Positions 19,686 to 29,705 of a stretch of 64,000 nucleotides of DNA are shown here, in pieces. Below the pieces are notes generated by a model, which did not search any database, was not told the DNA's origin, and saw only the letters and a list, made by a program, of their open reading frames with translations. The translations under genes and the position numbers were made by a program. The stretch's first letter is position 1. Every line of letters starts with the position of its first letter. Origin of the DNA: Clostridia bacterium (GTDB lineage Bacteria > Bacillota > Clostridia > TANB77 > CAG-508); NCBI GenBank assembly GCA_017626365.1, contig JAGAIV010000040.1:1-64000 (forward strand), in the 5' to 3' direction.

Positions 19686-22600
19686 ATGAACGAACTTATG
19701 AAAATGCTATCAAATTCAAAAAAGTTTAATAGCTACATAGAAGAAATAGATAAGTCTAATAGTCCAGTTATGCTAACTGGGCTTACTGACGTTATGAAGA
19801 TGTATTTTGCATATGGAACAAAAGAATATAAAAATAAGAAGATTTGCATTGTAACATATAATGAAATACAAGCAAGAACGTTAGTCAAAAATTTGCAATT
19901 CTTTACTGATAAAGTAGTATTTATTCCGAAAAAAGAGATTGTAACATATGATTATGTTGCAGAAAGCAAGGACTTGCCATATGAAAGAATTGAGGCTTTG
20001 AATAAAATTGAGCAAAAAAAAGCAGATGTAATTGTTACAACAATTGAAAGCTTAATGCAAGGTATTGTAGAAAAAGAAGTTTTATATAGGCATACGTTAC
20101 AATTTAGAGTAGGAAGTTCGTACTCATTAGAACAAATAAAACAAGACTTAGTTCATTTAGGGTATTTACGATGTGATTTAATAGAAGCAAGAGGACAGTT
20201 TAGCCTAAGAGGTGGAATTTTAGACATTGCGTTAAATGAGAAAAAAGGAATTCGTATTGAGTTTTGGGGAGATGAAGTAGATTCCATTCGTTATTTTAAT
20301 ATAGCAAGTCAACGTTCAACTGATATGTGTAAAGAAATAACCATATTTCCGGCACATGAATTTGTATTAGAAGATTCATTGCAAGAAGTTGTAAAAAGAA
20401 TAGAAGAAAATAGTAATGGCAAACATGAAGAAGTAGTAAAGCAAGATATAGAGCAAATTTTAAATGGTGGATATATTAGTAAAATTGATAAATATTTTAA
20501 TTCTTTTTATAACAAAAGAGGTAGTTTATTAGATTATATCGAAAAAGAATATGTGATTTTCTTAGATGAAATTACGAAAATAAAAGCAAGAGCAAGAAAT
20601 ATTTTAACAGATAATGAAAATATTCAAAAAGTATTATCTGAAAAAGAAAAAATGATACCAGATGCAATTTCTAATATAGAAGACTATGAAGAAATTGCAA
20701 AAAGATTAGAGAAAAGAAAAAGAGTATATTTAGAAAAGCAAGATGTTGGTATAACAGATGAAGAAACATTAGAAGCAAAACGAAATGAAATTCATTTTGA
20801 ATCTAGAGAAATTATCTACTATAAAAGTAGTATGGAAGTATTTTTAGAAGATATCGTAAAAGCAATTAATGAAGATAAAACAGTAATTGTATTAGGCGGA
20901 AATGAAGAGGCTAGTAAAAAATTATCTTTACTATTATTAGAAAAAGAAATACAACATAAATATTTTGAAAAATTAAATAAAGAGCTACCAAAACGAACCG
21001 TAATTGTAACACCAGGAACATTAGAAGCAGGATTTGAACAATATGATACAAAATTGATTCTTATCAGTAGCAAAGAACTATTAAATAGTGATACAAAACG
21101 AAAAAGAAAGGTACATACAGCCTTTTCTGAGGGAGAAAAAGTAGTATTTGCTGATTTAAAACAAGGAGACTATGTAGTTCATAAAACACATGGAATTGGA
21201 CAATTTATTGGAGTAAATACAATTAAAGCAGACAATGTTACTAAAGACTATATAAAGATAAAGTACCGAGATGAAGATGTTTTATATATTCCAACCAATC
21301 AATTAGATAACATACGAAAATATATAGGTGCAGGAGAAAAAGAGTTAAAGCTAAATCGACTTGGAAGTAAAGAATGGAGTAATACTAAAGCAAAAGTAAA
21401 AAACAATCTACGAGAAGTGGCAAGAGACTTAATTGAATTATATGCTAAACGACAAAATTCAAGAGGTTTTGCATTTAGCAAAGATACTCCTTGGCAGAGC
21501 CAGTTTGAAGACAGTTTCCCATATGTAGAAACAGATGACCAATTACGCTGTATCGAAGAAGTAAAAAAAGACATGGAAAAAGATAAACCTATGGATAGAC
21601 TTCTTTGTGGTGATGTTGGCTATGGAAAAACAGAAGTAGCAATACGTGCTGCTTTTAAAGCGTGTATGGATCAAAAACAAGTTGCATATTTAGTTCCAAC
21701 AACTGTACTTGCTAGCCAACAATATGAAAGCTTTAAAGAACGTATGGAAGCTTTTGCAATTAAAGTAGAATTACTAAACCGCTTTCGTACGAAGAAAGAA
21801 CAAGAAGAGGTTATTAAAAAATTAAAACTAGGAGAAGTAGATGTAGTTATTGGAACTCATAGACTTTTAAGTAAAGATGTAGAATTTAAAGATTTAGGAT
21901 TATTAATAATAGATGAAGAGCATCGTTTTGGAGTAAAAGACAAAGAAAAAATTAAGGAACTAAAAACTAATGTTGATGTTCTAACAATGACAGCAACTCC
22001 TATTCCAAGAACTCTACATATGTCTATCGTTGGCGTAAGAGATATGTCGGTCATTTACGAACCACCACAAGATAGACGTCCTGTTCAAACTTATGTATTA
22101 GAATATGATGAGGAAGTGGTAAAAGAAGCAATTACAAAAGAATTAGAAAGAAAAGGACAAGTATTTTACCTATTTAACAATGTAGAAAATATAGAATTAA
22201 AAGCAAGACAAATCTCAAACCTAATACCAGAAGCACGTGTTGCATTCGCACATGGAAAAATGACAGGTTCTGAACTAGAAGATATTATGATGGATTTTAT
22301 TAATCGAAAAGTAGATATTCTAGTTTGTACAACAATTCTAGAATCTGGAATTGATATACCAAATGCCAATACTATTATTGTAGAAAATGCAGATAGGCTG
22401 GGACTTGCACAATTGTATCAAATTAGAGGAAGAGTAGGAAGAAGTAGTATACAAAGTTATGCATACATTACTTATAAACCAGATAAACTTTTAAGCGAAG
22501 TAGCAGATAAGCGTTTAAAAGCTATCAAAGAATTTACCGAATTTGGTTCAGGATTTAAGATAGCTATGCGAGATTTAGAAATTCGTGGAGCAGGAAGTTT

Positions 22601-23150
22601 ATTAGGAGAAATTCAACACGGGCATATGGACCAAGTTGGCTATGATACTTATTGTAAGTTATTAGATGAAGTCATAAAAGAAATACAGGGAGTAGAAGTA
22701 AAAGAAGAAATTGATGTACAAATTGACTTAGATGTTTCTAGCTATATTCCAGATGAATACATTGAAAATAGCAGTCAAAAAATCGAAATTTATCAAGACA
22801 TTGCGCTTGCAAGAACAGAAGAAGATATTGAAAACGTAACAGATGAAATGATAGATCGCTATGGACCAATGCCAGAAGAAGTAAATAACTTACTAGAAAT
22901 AGCAAGAATAAAAGAATTGTGTAAGACTGCATATGTCACCAAAATTGCACAAAGAAGAGAAAGTATAGTGTTTAACTTTGATGCAAACAATTTTAAAATG
23001 GAAGTAGTAGATATGCTAGTAAAGAAATATAGAAATGAAATACGTTTTTCACCAGGAAAAGAACCATATATTACCTATAAAGTACCAGAAAATAGCGATA
23101 GTGTAATTATAAAAAAAGTAAAAGAATTCTTAAAGATAATAAATGGTTAA
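19686..23150 (+). CDS. mfd: Transcription-repair coupling factor
   Basis: Mfd removes stalled RNA polymerase and recruits UvrA. It is 1154 residues, the normal length. The UvrB-like N-terminus (RGGILDIAL), the RNA-polymerase-interaction domain ([17 protein letters not shown]), Walker [12 protein letters not shown], the DEEH box ([15 protein letters not shown]), helicase motif VI (QIRGRVGRS) and the C-terminal TRCF domain are all visible. No in-frame CGG. A TATAAT element lies about 35 bases before the ATG. Confidence 0.96.
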   Translation: MNELMKMLSNSKKFNSYIEEIDKSNSPVMLTGLTDVMKMYFAYGTKEYKNKKICIVTYNEIQARTLVKNLQFFTDKVVFIPKKEIVTYDYVAESKDLPYERIEALNKIEQKKADVIVTTIESLMQGIVEKEVLYRHTLQFRVGSSYSLEQIKQDLVHLGYLRCDLIEARGQFSLRGGILDIALNEKKGIRIEFWGDEVDSIRYFNIASQRSTDMCKEITIFPAHEFVLEDSLQEVVKRIEENSNGKHEEVVKQDIEQILNGGYISKIDKYFNSFYNKRGSLLDYIEKEYVIFLDEITKIKARARNILTDNENIQKVLSEKEKMIPDAISNIEDYEEIAKRLEKRKRVYLEKQDVGITDEETLEAKRNEIHFESREIIYYKSSMEVFLEDIVKAINEDKTVIVLGGNEEASKKLSLLLLEKEIQHKYFEKLNKELPKRTVIVTPGTLEAGFEQYDTKLILISSKELLNSDTKRKRKVHTAFSEGEKVVFADLKQGDYVVHKTHGIGQFIGVNTIKADNVTKDYIKIKYRDEDVLYIPTNQLDNIRKYIGAGEKELKLNRLGSKEWSNTKAKVKNNLREVARDLIELYAKRQNSRGFAFSKDTPWQSQFEDSFPYVETDDQLRCIEEVKKDMEKDKPMDRLLCGDVGYGKTEVAIRAAFKACMDQKQVAYLVPTTVLASQQYESFKERMEAFAIKVELLNRFRTKKEQEEVIKKLKLGEVDVVIGTHRLLSKDVEFKDLGLLIIDEEHRFGVKDKEKIKELKTNVDVLTMTATPIPRTLHMSIVGVRDMSVIYEPPQDRRPVQTYVLEYDEEVVKEAITKELERKGQVFYLFNNVENIELKARQISNLIPEARVAFAHGKMTGSELEDIMMDFINRKVDILVCTTILESGIDIPNANTIIVENADRLGLAQLYQIRGRVGRSSIQSYAYITYKPDKLLSEVADKRLKAIKEFTEFGSGFKIAMRDLEIRGAGSLLGEIQHGHMDQVGYDTYCKLLDEVIKEIQGVEVKEEIDVQIDLDVSSYIPDEYIENSSQKIEIYQDIALARTEEDIENVTDEMIDRYGPMPEEVNNLLEIARIKELCKTAYVTKIAQRRESIVFNFDANNFKMEVVDMLVKKYRNEIRFSPGKEPYITYKVPENSDSVIIKKVKEFLKIING

Positions 23151-23156
23151 AACTCC

Positions 23157-23203
23157 CAGTCAGCTTCGCTGACAGCCCATTAGGTAAAGGGGCCTTTAGG
23201 CTA
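23157..23203. repeat. GC-rich palindromic patch after mfd
   Basis: Two small hairpins, GTCAGC-TTC-GCTGAC and AAAGG-GG-CCTTT, lie in an otherwise AT-rich gap. They could help end mfd transcription, but no T-run follows directly. Confidence 0.4.
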
Positions 23204-23262
23204 CTGATTAAAAATCAAAAAATAGTGTATAATATAAACAAATGTGAAAAAGAGGAGAGATC

Positions 23263-24058
23263 ATGCAAGTAATAACCAGTAAAGATAATGAGGTAATTAA
23301 AAGCATTCGTAAATTAAAAGATAAAAAATATCGTGAACAAGAAAACAAATATCTCATTGAAGGAATGAAATTAATTAAAGAAGCAGTAGAAGAAAAAGCG
23401 AATATTGATACTATTGTGGTATGTGAAGATTGTATAGAGAACCATACAATAGACCAAAAACTATTATATGAAATTGCAAAATACAATTGTATATATGTAG
23501 CAGAAAAGGTATTCAATGTTATGACAGAAGTAAGTAATCCTCAAGGACTTTTAGCTGTTGTAAAGAAAGAAAACAAGGAAGAAGATATTGATTACAATGA
23601 AGATATGATAGTTGTATTAGATGGCATACAAGATCCAGGAAATTTAGGTACTATATTAAGAACCATTGATAGTGTGGGATTAAAACAAGTCATTCTTTCA
23701 GAAAAAACAGCAGATGCTTATAATCCCAAAGTAGTAAGGTCAACAATGGGAGCAATATTTAGAGTAAATATAATTGTTTCAAAGGATATTGTAAAAACAC
23801 TAAAAGAAATAAAAAAGCATAAATTCAAAGTTTTAGCAACATCCTTAGAAACGGAGAATAACATTTATGATATAGATTACAATAAAAAAGTACTTGTGAT
23901 TGGAAATGAAGCAAATGGGGTATCAAAAGAAGTGCTAGAATTAGCAGATGAAAAAGCAAAAATTCCAATGTTACGGAAAAACAGAAAGCCTAAATGCTTC
24001 TGTTGCAACAAGTGTTATTTTGTATGAATATGTAAGAAGAAAAATAAAATCAAAATAA
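23263..24058 (+). CDS. SpoU/TrmH-family rRNA 2'-O-methyltransferase, read through a +1 shift at CGG
   Basis: A 264-residue SPOUT enzyme after the shift. The N-terminal substrate-binding domain starts ITSKDNEVIKSIRKLKDKKY. SPOUT motifs are LDGIQDPGNLGTILRT (motif 1), VIGNEANGVSKEV (motif 2) and, only after the shift at CGG 23974, IPMLGKTESLNASVATS (motif 3). Zero frame instead gives a frayed tail, RKNRKPKCFCC. Motif 3 completes the knot that binds S-adenosylmethionine, so the shifted product is the functional one. RlmB-like or a sister clade; the target nucleotide cannot be named. Confidence 0.9.
23974..23977 (+). other. +1 frameshift site CGGA in the rRNA methyltransferase
   Basis: TTA CGG AAA becomes TTA GGA AAA (L-G-K). 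The glycine belongs to conserved SpoU motif 3. The P-site codon is TTA. Confidence 0.9.
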
Positions 24059-24074
24059 AGAGAAAAAATTCAAA

Positions 24075-24197
24075 AGAAAGTAGATAATCCATTTTTTAAT
24101 GAAGCGACCGACGAGTGGCTGGCGAAGCCAACAAATGGGAGCGTATGCGACCAGCGCAGGAATGGAGCGGAATTAAAAAATGGATTATCTACTTTCT
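24075..24197. repeat. 26-bp perfect inverted repeat around a GC-rich 71-base core
   Basis: Arms at 24075-24100 and 24172-24197 are exact reverse complements, AT-rich and beginning AGAAAGTAGATAATCC. The core (24101-24171) is strikingly GC-rich, with internal hairpin GGCTGGCGAAGCC. It lies between the convergent ends of the rRNA methyltransferase and DUF4364 genes. No open frame or terminal T-run explains it. Confidence 0.8.
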
Positions 24198-24205
24198 AAA
24201 ACAAC

Positions 24206-24739
24206 TTATTTTTTTGTTAATAATTCTAATATAATTGGATAAATTTCTTCGTTTTCTTTTTCCCATTTTTGGGCAATATATTTTGCTTGTTCACGAGAAG
24301 AAGCATTTAAATTTAATTCAAAAACTGTAATATTATTTTGTATTAATTTACATTTTACAAGAAACTCATTTTCATTTCTAGGAATAAATTCAGAAATAGC
24401 ATGGTTTTGATTTTGAACCTCGTCTACTTCTTCTTTTAGGGCATTATCAATTTTAAGTTTCATGATACCTGGAAGCAAATCATCTGTTAAACTTAAAGTT
24501 TCTCTTCCTACATCAGTTATTTTATACATTGTTTTGTCTTCTTTGGTATAGCCAATAATATATTTATTTTCAAGTAAGTCTAATAAAAATTGTTGAAAAT
24601 AAAAGTAATTCATTTCTTGAACAGATAAAACAAGCCTTAATAAGCTTTCATTATTGATAGGCTTATTTAACTTGTTTAATATATATAAAATAAGTACCTT
24701 ATTTTCAGCTAATTTCTCGCTATCTTCTGTTAGTTTCAT
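24206..24739 (-). CDS. DUF4364 family winged-helix protein
   Basis: A 177-residue protein. The N-terminal 80 residues have a winged-helix pattern (KVLILYILNKLNKPINNESLL, then GRETL); a C-terminal alpha/beta part follows. It matches the DUF4364 family known from Clostridia, of unknown function and presumed to be DNA-binding. It is flanked on both sides by long inverted repeats with GC-rich cores. Confidence 0.8.
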   Translation of the reverse strand: MKLTEDSEKLAENKVLILYILNKLNKPINNESLLRLVLSVQEMNYFYFQQFLLDLLENKYIIGYTKEDKTMYKITDVGRETLSLTDDLLPGIMKLKIDNALKEEVDEVQNQNHAISEFIPRNENEFLVKCKLIQNNITVFELNLNASSREQAKYIAQKWEKENEEIYPIILELLTKK

Positions 24740-24777
24740 ATATTTTATACCTCCTTATTCTACAAGTGACTACTTCT

Positions 24778-24871
24778 ATAGAGTAATATAATTATTTTTT
24801 TCGGTTCGACACTCGTAACTGCCACTTGGGACTCCGCGTTCTCACCTATAAAAACAATTATATTACTCTAT
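24778..24871. repeat. 16-bp perfect inverted repeat around a GC-rich 62-base core
   Basis: Arms ATAGAGTAATATAATT at 24778-24793 and its exact reverse complement at 24856-24871 enclose a GC-rich core (24794-24855). It has the same design as the element at 24075 but a different sequence. It lies between ysxC and the DUF4364 gene, both on the minus strand. Confidence 0.75.
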
Positions 24872-24898
24872 TAACACTAATTAGTGCTGTTTATTAAA

Positions 24899-25477
24899 TT
24901 ATAGTATTTTCTCAATTTCTTTCCAAACAGCCTCGCTATAAATTTTCTTTTCAGAAGAAAATGGCAAAAGTGTGCTAAAGGAAATACCAAATTCTTTTTT
25001 TAAATCCTCTACATAAGCTTCTACTTTCGTAGGTGCAATCTTATCAGCCTTATTTGCAAGAACCATAAAAGGCAAGTTCGAACTCATAACATAATTATAC
25101 ATATGCAAATCATTTTCAGTTGGCTTGTGGCGAATATCTACTAAAAAGATAATCATACGAATAGTATTTCTTTTTACAAGATACTCTTCTGTAAATCTAC
25201 CTACTTTTTCTTGCTCTTGCTTAGACATTTTACTATAACCATACCCAGGTAAATCCACAAAATAAAATTTATCATCGATGTTATAAAAATTAATCTGCCT
25301 TGTTTTCCCAGGTTCACTACTAGTTCTTGCTAAACTTTTTCGGTTAATCATTGTATTAATAAAAGACGATTTTCCAACATTGGATTTTCCAACCAGCACA
25401 ATCTCCGGCAAACCATTTGTAGGGTATTGTTTAGCACTCACTGCAGAAACTTCAAACTTTGGATTCTTAACTACCAT
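24899..25477 (-). CDS. ysxC: Ribosome biogenesis GTPase YsxC/EngB
   Basis: An essential GTPase for 50S assembly, 192 residues. Motifs: G1 GKSNVGKSSF, G2 region KTRQINFYN, G3 DLPGYGYSKM, G4 NKADK, and G5 near FSSEK. Length and order are normal. Confidence 0.95.
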   Translation of the reverse strand: MVVKNPKFEVSAVSAKQYPTNGLPEIVLVGKSNVGKSSFINTMINRKSLARTSSEPGKTRQINFYNIDDKFYFVDLPGYGYSKMSKQEQEKVGRFTEEYLVKRNTIRMIIFLVDIRHKPTENDLHMYNYVMSSNLPFMVLANKADKIAPTKVEAYVEDLKKEFGISFSTLLPFSSEKKIYSEAVWKEIEKIL

Positions 25478-25513
25478 AATTTTTTCCTTTCCTAAAAACT
25501 ATTCACTATTTCA

Positions 25514-26794
25514 CTATGCTCGAAGAGCATCTTTTCCACCCATATAAGGTCTTAATACTTCTGGAATACGAACACTTCCGTCCTCTTGATAGTTGTTTTC
25601 TAATAATGCAATTAGCATACGAGGTGGAGCAACAACAGTATTGTTTAAAGTATGGGCATAATAATTTCCTTTCTCTCCTTTAATACGAATACCTAAACGT
25701 CTAGCTTGTGCGTCCGTAAGGTTTGAACAACTTCCTACTTCGAAATATTTTTGCTGTCTAGGGCTCCAAGCTTCTACATCAACACTTTTTGCTTTTAAAT
25801 CAGCAAGGTCACCACTACAACATTCTAGAGTACGAACTGGAATATCCATGCTTCTAAATAGTTCAACCGTATAAGACCACATCTTATCATACCATTCATA
25901 ACTATCTTCTGGTTTACAAACAACAATCATTTCTTGTTTTTCGAATTGGTGAATACGATAAACACCACGTTCTTCAATTCCATGAGCACCTTTTTCTTTT
26001 CTAAAACATGGAGAGTAAGAAGTCATAGTATAAGGTAAATCTTCTTCTTTTAAAATTTGACCCTTAAATTTACCAATCATAGAATGTTCACTAGTTCCAA
26101 TTAGGTATAAATCTTCTCCTTCAATTTTATACATCATAGCATCCATTTCTTCAAAACTCATAACACCATTTACAACATCAGAACGAATCATAAAAGGTGG
26201 AATGCAATAAGTAAATCCTTTATTAATCATAAAATCTCTTGCATAAGAAATAACAGCACTATGAAGTCTTGCAATATCTCCTATTAAGTAATAAAATCCA
26301 TTTCCAGCAACACGTCTTGCAGCATCTAAATCGATGCCACAAAGTGATTCCATGATATCGGTATGGTATGGAATTTCGTAACTTGGTACAATTGGTTCAC
26401 CATATTTTTGAACTTCTACGTTTTTAGAATCATCTTCACCAATTGGAACCGATTCATGCATGATGTTAGGTATTTTCATCATTCTTACTTTAATTTCTTC
26501 GGCCAAATTTGCTTCTAATTTTTCGTTTTCTACAAGTTCTTCATTTATCTTAGTAACTTCTTGTTTAATAGTGTCTACTTCATCTTTTTTTCCTTCACGC
26601 ATTAAAAGACCAATTTTACTACTTAAATTATTACGGCTAGAACGAAGTTCATCACCTCTTAATTTAGTAGCTCTATTTTTTTCATCTAATTCAATAACCT
26701 CATCTACCAATGCTAATTTATGGTCTTGAAATTTTTTCTTAATGTTCTCCTTAACTAAATCTGGATTTTCTCTTAAAAATTTGATATCAATCAT
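25514..26794 (-). CDS. serS: Seryl-tRNA synthetase
   Basis: A class II synthetase charging tRNA-Ser, 426 residues. I chose ATG 26794 (MIDIKFLRENPDLVKENI) because GGAGGAG lies eight bases upstream; the longer frame runs into the T-box leader. The N-terminal coiled-coil arm (residues 25-100) is followed by the catalytic core with motif 2 (CFRKEKGAHG...GVYRIHQFEK) and motif 3 (NNTVVAPPRMLIALLEN). Controlled by the upstream T-box. Confidence 0.96.
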   Translation of the reverse strand: MIDIKFLRENPDLVKENIKKKFQDHKLALVDEVIELDEKNRATKLRGDELRSSRNNLSSKIGLLMREGKKDEVDTIKQEVTKINEELVENEKLEANLAEEIKVRMMKIPNIMHESVPIGEDDSKNVEVQKYGEPIVPSYEIPYHTDIMESLCGIDLDAARRVAGNGFYYLIGDIARLHSAVISYARDFMINKGFTYCIPPFMIRSDVVNGVMSFEEMDAMMYKIEGEDLYLIGTSEHSMIGKFKGQILKEEDLPYTMTSYSPCFRKEKGAHGIEERGVYRIHQFEKQEMIVVCKPEDSYEWYDKMWSYTVELFRSMDIPVRTLECCSGDLADLKAKSVDVEAWSPRQQKYFEVGSCSNLTDAQARRLGIRIKGEKGNYYAHTLNNTVVAPPRMLIALLENNYQEDGSVRIPEVLRPYMGGKDALRA

Positions 26795-26814
26795 GTAAAT
26801 CTCCTCCTTTAAAA

Positions 26815-27060
26815 TGATACAAAAAACGCCCCTATGAAAACATAAGGACGAATATATTCGCGGTGCCACCTTAATTACTGTTAGAACAGTATCTTAGTAA
26901 TGTATATAACCTTACATCAATCGGTCTAGGTTTTCCTAGAAGCCAAGCAAAAGTAGATTCTTAAATCATTTTAACCTAACTTCCACCAACCGTAGGCTCT
27001 CTATATAAAATAAAATTTAATACTATTCTTTTGCTATTGCCATTTTTTATAACTGTAAAA
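26815..27060 (-). promoter_or_regulatory. T-box leader controlling serS
   Basis: On the minus strand the canonical T-box sequence AAGGTGGCACCGCG lies at 26872-26859, followed by a terminator stem (CGTCCTTATG/CATAGGGGCG) and T6 ending near 26821. Upstream sequence to about 27060 holds the specifier and stem regions. Uncharged tRNA-Ser is expected to stabilise the antiterminator. Confidence 0.93.
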
Positions 27061-27129
27061 CATTTTACCACAAAAACAAAACAAATACAAGGGAAATTTT
27101 TCAAAAAGCTTTAAATTCAAGAAAAAGAG

Positions 27130-27208
27130 AGGAGGTAGTTTTAAAATGTAATATAGAAGAATAATAAATAGAAAAACACTTCATATAAATAATATGAGGT
27201 GTTTTTTT
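27130..27208 (+). promoter_or_regulatory. Leader with start-stop codon pair and a hairpin masking the ylmC ribosome site
   Basis: GGAGG at 27131-27135 is followed 10 bases later by ATG TAA (27146-27151), a start directly followed by a stop. Then a hairpin AACACTTCATAT/ATATGAGGTGTT (27175-27186 and 27192-27203, one wobble) ends in a T-run at 27202-27208. The GAGGTG in its right arm is the only plausible ribosome site for ylmC, seven bases before its ATG. The hairpin can both end transcription and hide the site. Confidence 0.5.
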
Positions 27209-27444
27209 ATGGGGCAAAAGGGGTTGGATTTTAAACATAAAGAAGTGGTGAATATTACGGATGGAAGAAGATTGCGGGTTTGTGCAAGATGTGACAGCGG
27301 ATTTAGAGACGGGGATGATTACTTCTATTATTGTTCCTCGGAAATAATAAATTACTGAATATATTTGCGGGAAATAATGACATTGTGATTCCTTGGAATA
27401 AGATACATTGTATCGGAGAAGATATTATTTTAGTGGAAATCTAA
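27209..27444 (+). CDS. YlmC/YmxH-family PRC-barrel sporulation protein, two +1 CGG shifts
   Basis: No single frame covers this gene, but reading +1 at CGG 27275 and CGG 27339 gives a continuous 77-residue protein. Joined sequence: KEVVNITDGRRL-GFVQDVTADLETGMI..., then IIVP-GNNKLLNIFAG, then IVIPWNKIHCIGEDIILVEI. This is the complete PRC-barrel pattern of YlmC/YmxH: a DG-x-x-LG turn, a central VPG turn, and a C-terminal IPW..I..IGEDIILVE strand pair. Both restored glycines are the family's conserved ones. The family is found in spore formers; its exact role is not established. Confidence 0.88.
27275..27278 (+). other. +1 frameshift site CGGG, first in ylmC
   Basis: TTG CGG GTT becomes TTG GGG TTT (L-G-F), restoring the family's DGRRLGF turn. 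It is the only one of the ten sites where the fourth base is G. The P-site codon is TTG. Confidence 0.88.
27339..27342 (+). other. +1 frameshift site CGGA, second in ylmC
   Basis: In the frame entered at 27276, CCT CGG AAA TAA would stop. Skipping C gives CCT GGA AAT (P-G-N) and leads to the family's C-terminal strands. The P-site codon is CCT. Confidence 0.88.
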
Positions 27445-27463
27445 AAAAGCACTATGCTTTTTT
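27443..27463 (+). terminator. Terminator after ylmC
   Basis: AAAAAAGC-ACTAT-GCTTTTTT, overlapping the last base pair of the ylmC stop codon. Confidence 0.75.
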
Positions 27464-27519
27464 AGATTTATTTGATATAATAAATCCATTAGAAAAGAAG
27501 AAAAAGGAGAGAGTTTAAA

Positions 27520-29163
27520 TTGGACAAGCAAATAAAGACGAAGTTTAATCTAATTGCAATTGTATGTATCATTATTTTCTGTTTTGCAATAACACCAATC
27601 ACATTACAAAACGATACATTTTATACAATAAAAATAGGAGAATATATTTTAAACAATGGTATTGATATGACACAAGATCCATTTTCAATTCATGAAATAC
27701 CATATACTTATCCACATTGGCTATATGATGTAGGAATTTATTTAATATACCAAGCAGGTGGAATGACAGGAATTTATATATCAACAGTAATACTAGCATG
27801 TATTCTAGGAATTACTGTATATTTAACAAATAAGAAAATTGTAAAAAATGAATTGGTATCTTTTTTACTAACATTAGGTGTAATGTATATACTAACAGGA
27901 TTTGTTGCAGCAAGAGCACAACTTGTTACATTTATTTTATTTGCTTTAGGATTATATTTTATAGAGCAGTTCTTAGAAACGAAAAAGAAACGTTATGCAG
28001 TAGGATTGATAATCATTCCAATTATTATTGCAAATGTTCATTTAGCAGTATGGCCATTTTACTTTGTAATATTCCTACCATATATAGCAGAATATCTTAT
28101 TGTGTTACTTTCTGATTCACATTTATTTTATAAAGCACAGAGAAAATATTATAAAGATAAGATGAAAAAACTAGAAAATAAAAAGGCTTCAGAAGAAGAA
28201 ATTCGAAAACTTCAAGAAAAAATAGATTTAATGAATAAAAAATTCGAAGAAAGCTTAGAAAAACAAGAACAAAGAAGAAAAAATCCATATAAAATTAAAA
28301 TGGAACGTAAAAGTGCTACAAAATGGCTTATTGTGATTATGCTTATTTGCTTATTAACAGGACTTCTTACACCACTAGGAGATACACCATATACATATCT
28401 TGTAAAAACAATGCAAGGAAATACAACAAAGAGCATCAGTGAACATTTGCCAATGGTATTAATTGAAAACCAATCAACATTAACAATTCTAGTAATAGTA
28501 CTTGCTATTTTAATATTTACAGATACAAAAATAAGATTAAAAGACTTCTTTATGCTTGGTGGGCTAACAGTACTTGCATTAATGTCTAGAAGACAGTTAT
28601 CAATGCTTACATTAATTGGAGTATATTCAATTAATCGTTTGATTTGCGATTTGTTTAATAAATATGACCCAGAAGGAACCTTGAAATTTATGAAAAAAAT
28701 AACCAGTGGCTTTGGAGCTGTTATTACTATTTTACTTGTTATTTTAGTAAGTATAGTGGAATACAGACCAAAAGCAGGTAACTCATATGTAAATGAAGCA
28801 AGTTATCCTGTTCAAGCGGTACAATGGCTAAAAGAAAATATAAATACAGATGAAATGCGTTTATATAATGAATATAACTATGGAAGTTATATTTTATTCC
28901 AAGATGTAAAAGTATTTATTGACTCAAGAGCAGATTTATATACACCTGAATTTAATGGAGATAAAAATAAAGATGTATTTACAGATGCTCTTCAAACAGC
29001 AAGTGTAAGCAAATATTATGAAGATACTTTTGATAAATATGAAATAACACATTTATTAATACCAAGCAATACAAAAGTAAATATGTTTATTAGTAGAGAC
29101 GAAAATTATAAGGAATTATATAAAGATGATCATTTTATTATTTACGAAAGATTAAACAAATAA
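27520..29163 (+). CDS. Polytopic membrane protein of unknown function
   Basis: TTG 27520 follows AAAAAGGAGAG. The 547 residues hold about ten membrane segments, a charged cytoplasmic insert (residues about 205-260, KKLENKKASEEEIRKLQEK) and a soluble C-terminal domain with YNYGSYILFQDVKVFIDSRADLY. The N-terminal layout (ITLQNDTFYTIKIGEYIL, a loop after the first helix with Asp and His) loosely recalls GT-C membrane glycosyltransferases, but I see no firm signature. It lies 12 bases before lspA, so is probably co-transcribed. Confidence 0.75.
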   Translation: MDKQIKTKFNLIAIVCIIIFCFAITPITLQNDTFYTIKIGEYILNNGIDMTQDPFSIHEIPYTYPHWLYDVGIYLIYQAGGMTGIYISTVILACILGITVYLTNKKIVKNELVSFLLTLGVMYILTGFVAARAQLVTFILFALGLYFIEQFLETKKKRYAVGLIIIPIIIANVHLAVWPFYFVIFLPYIAEYLIVLLSDSHLFYKAQRKYYKDKMKKLENKKASEEEIRKLQEKIDLMNKKFEESLEKQEQRRKNPYKIKMERKSATKWLIVIMLICLLTGLLTPLGDTPYTYLVKTMQGNTTKSISEHLPMVLIENQSTLTILVIVLAILIFTDTKIRLKDFFMLGGLTVLALMSRRQLSMLTLIGVYSINRLICDLFNKYDPEGTLKFMKKITSGFGAVITILLVILVSIVEYRPKAGNSYVNEASYPVQAVQWLKENINTDEMRLYNEYNYGSYILFQDVKVFIDSRADLYTPEFNGDKNKDVFTDALQTASVSKYYEDTFDKYEITHLLIPSNTKVNMFISRDENYKELYKDDHFIIYERLNK

Positions 29164-29175
29164 AAGGGGAAAAAA

Positions 29176-29686
29176 GTGGAAGAGAAAAGAAAAAAAAGTA
29201 CATTGAAAATAGCAATGATTGTGTGTACTATTTTATTAGGTATTGATCAAATCAGTAAGATAGTAGCTATTTCTACTAATTCAAATGTAACCATACTAAA
29301 TAATGTTTTAAATTTTAAATTGATCTTTAATAATGGAATTGCCTTTGGAATTGGTCAAGGACAACAGATAGGGACATTTATTATTAGTAATCTTATTGTA
29401 CTTGGTATTATTGCTCGTTTTATTTGGCTACAAAAAGATCAGATGGATACTGTAACAATGTATGCTTTATTTATCATATTGAGCCGGAGGAATTGGAAAT
29501 TTTATCGACCGAATATTTCGAGGACAGGTAATTGATTTTGTCGAAATTTTTCCTAAAACTCATTTTCCTGTGTTCAATTTAGCAGATGTGTATATTGTTG
29601 TGGGATGGGTAATACTTGCTTTTAGTTTTGCTAAGTATACCTATAAGGAAATAATAAATAGAAAAAAGAATGAGAGAAAGATTTAA
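29176..29686 (+). CDS. lspA: Lipoprotein signal peptidase LspA, read through a +1 shift at CGG
   Basis: An aspartic protease of the membrane that removes lipoprotein signal peptides. Starts at GTG 29176. Zero frame stops at 29535 after 119 residues. Shifting +1 at CGG 29485 gives 169 residues, the normal length. The family signatures NFIDRIFRGQVIDFVEI and FNLADVYIVVGW, which hold both catalytic aspartates, lie entirely after the shift, so the zero-frame product would be inactive. Four membrane helices in total. rluD follows directly. Confidence 0.93.
29485..29488 (+). other. +1 frameshift site CGGA in lspA
   Basis: AGC CGG AGG becomes AGC GGA GGA (S-G-G), the conserved turn before the catalytic NFIDR segment. 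The P-site codon is AGC. Confidence 0.92.
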
Positions 29687-29705
29687 AAAGGAGAAATATC
29701 GGATT

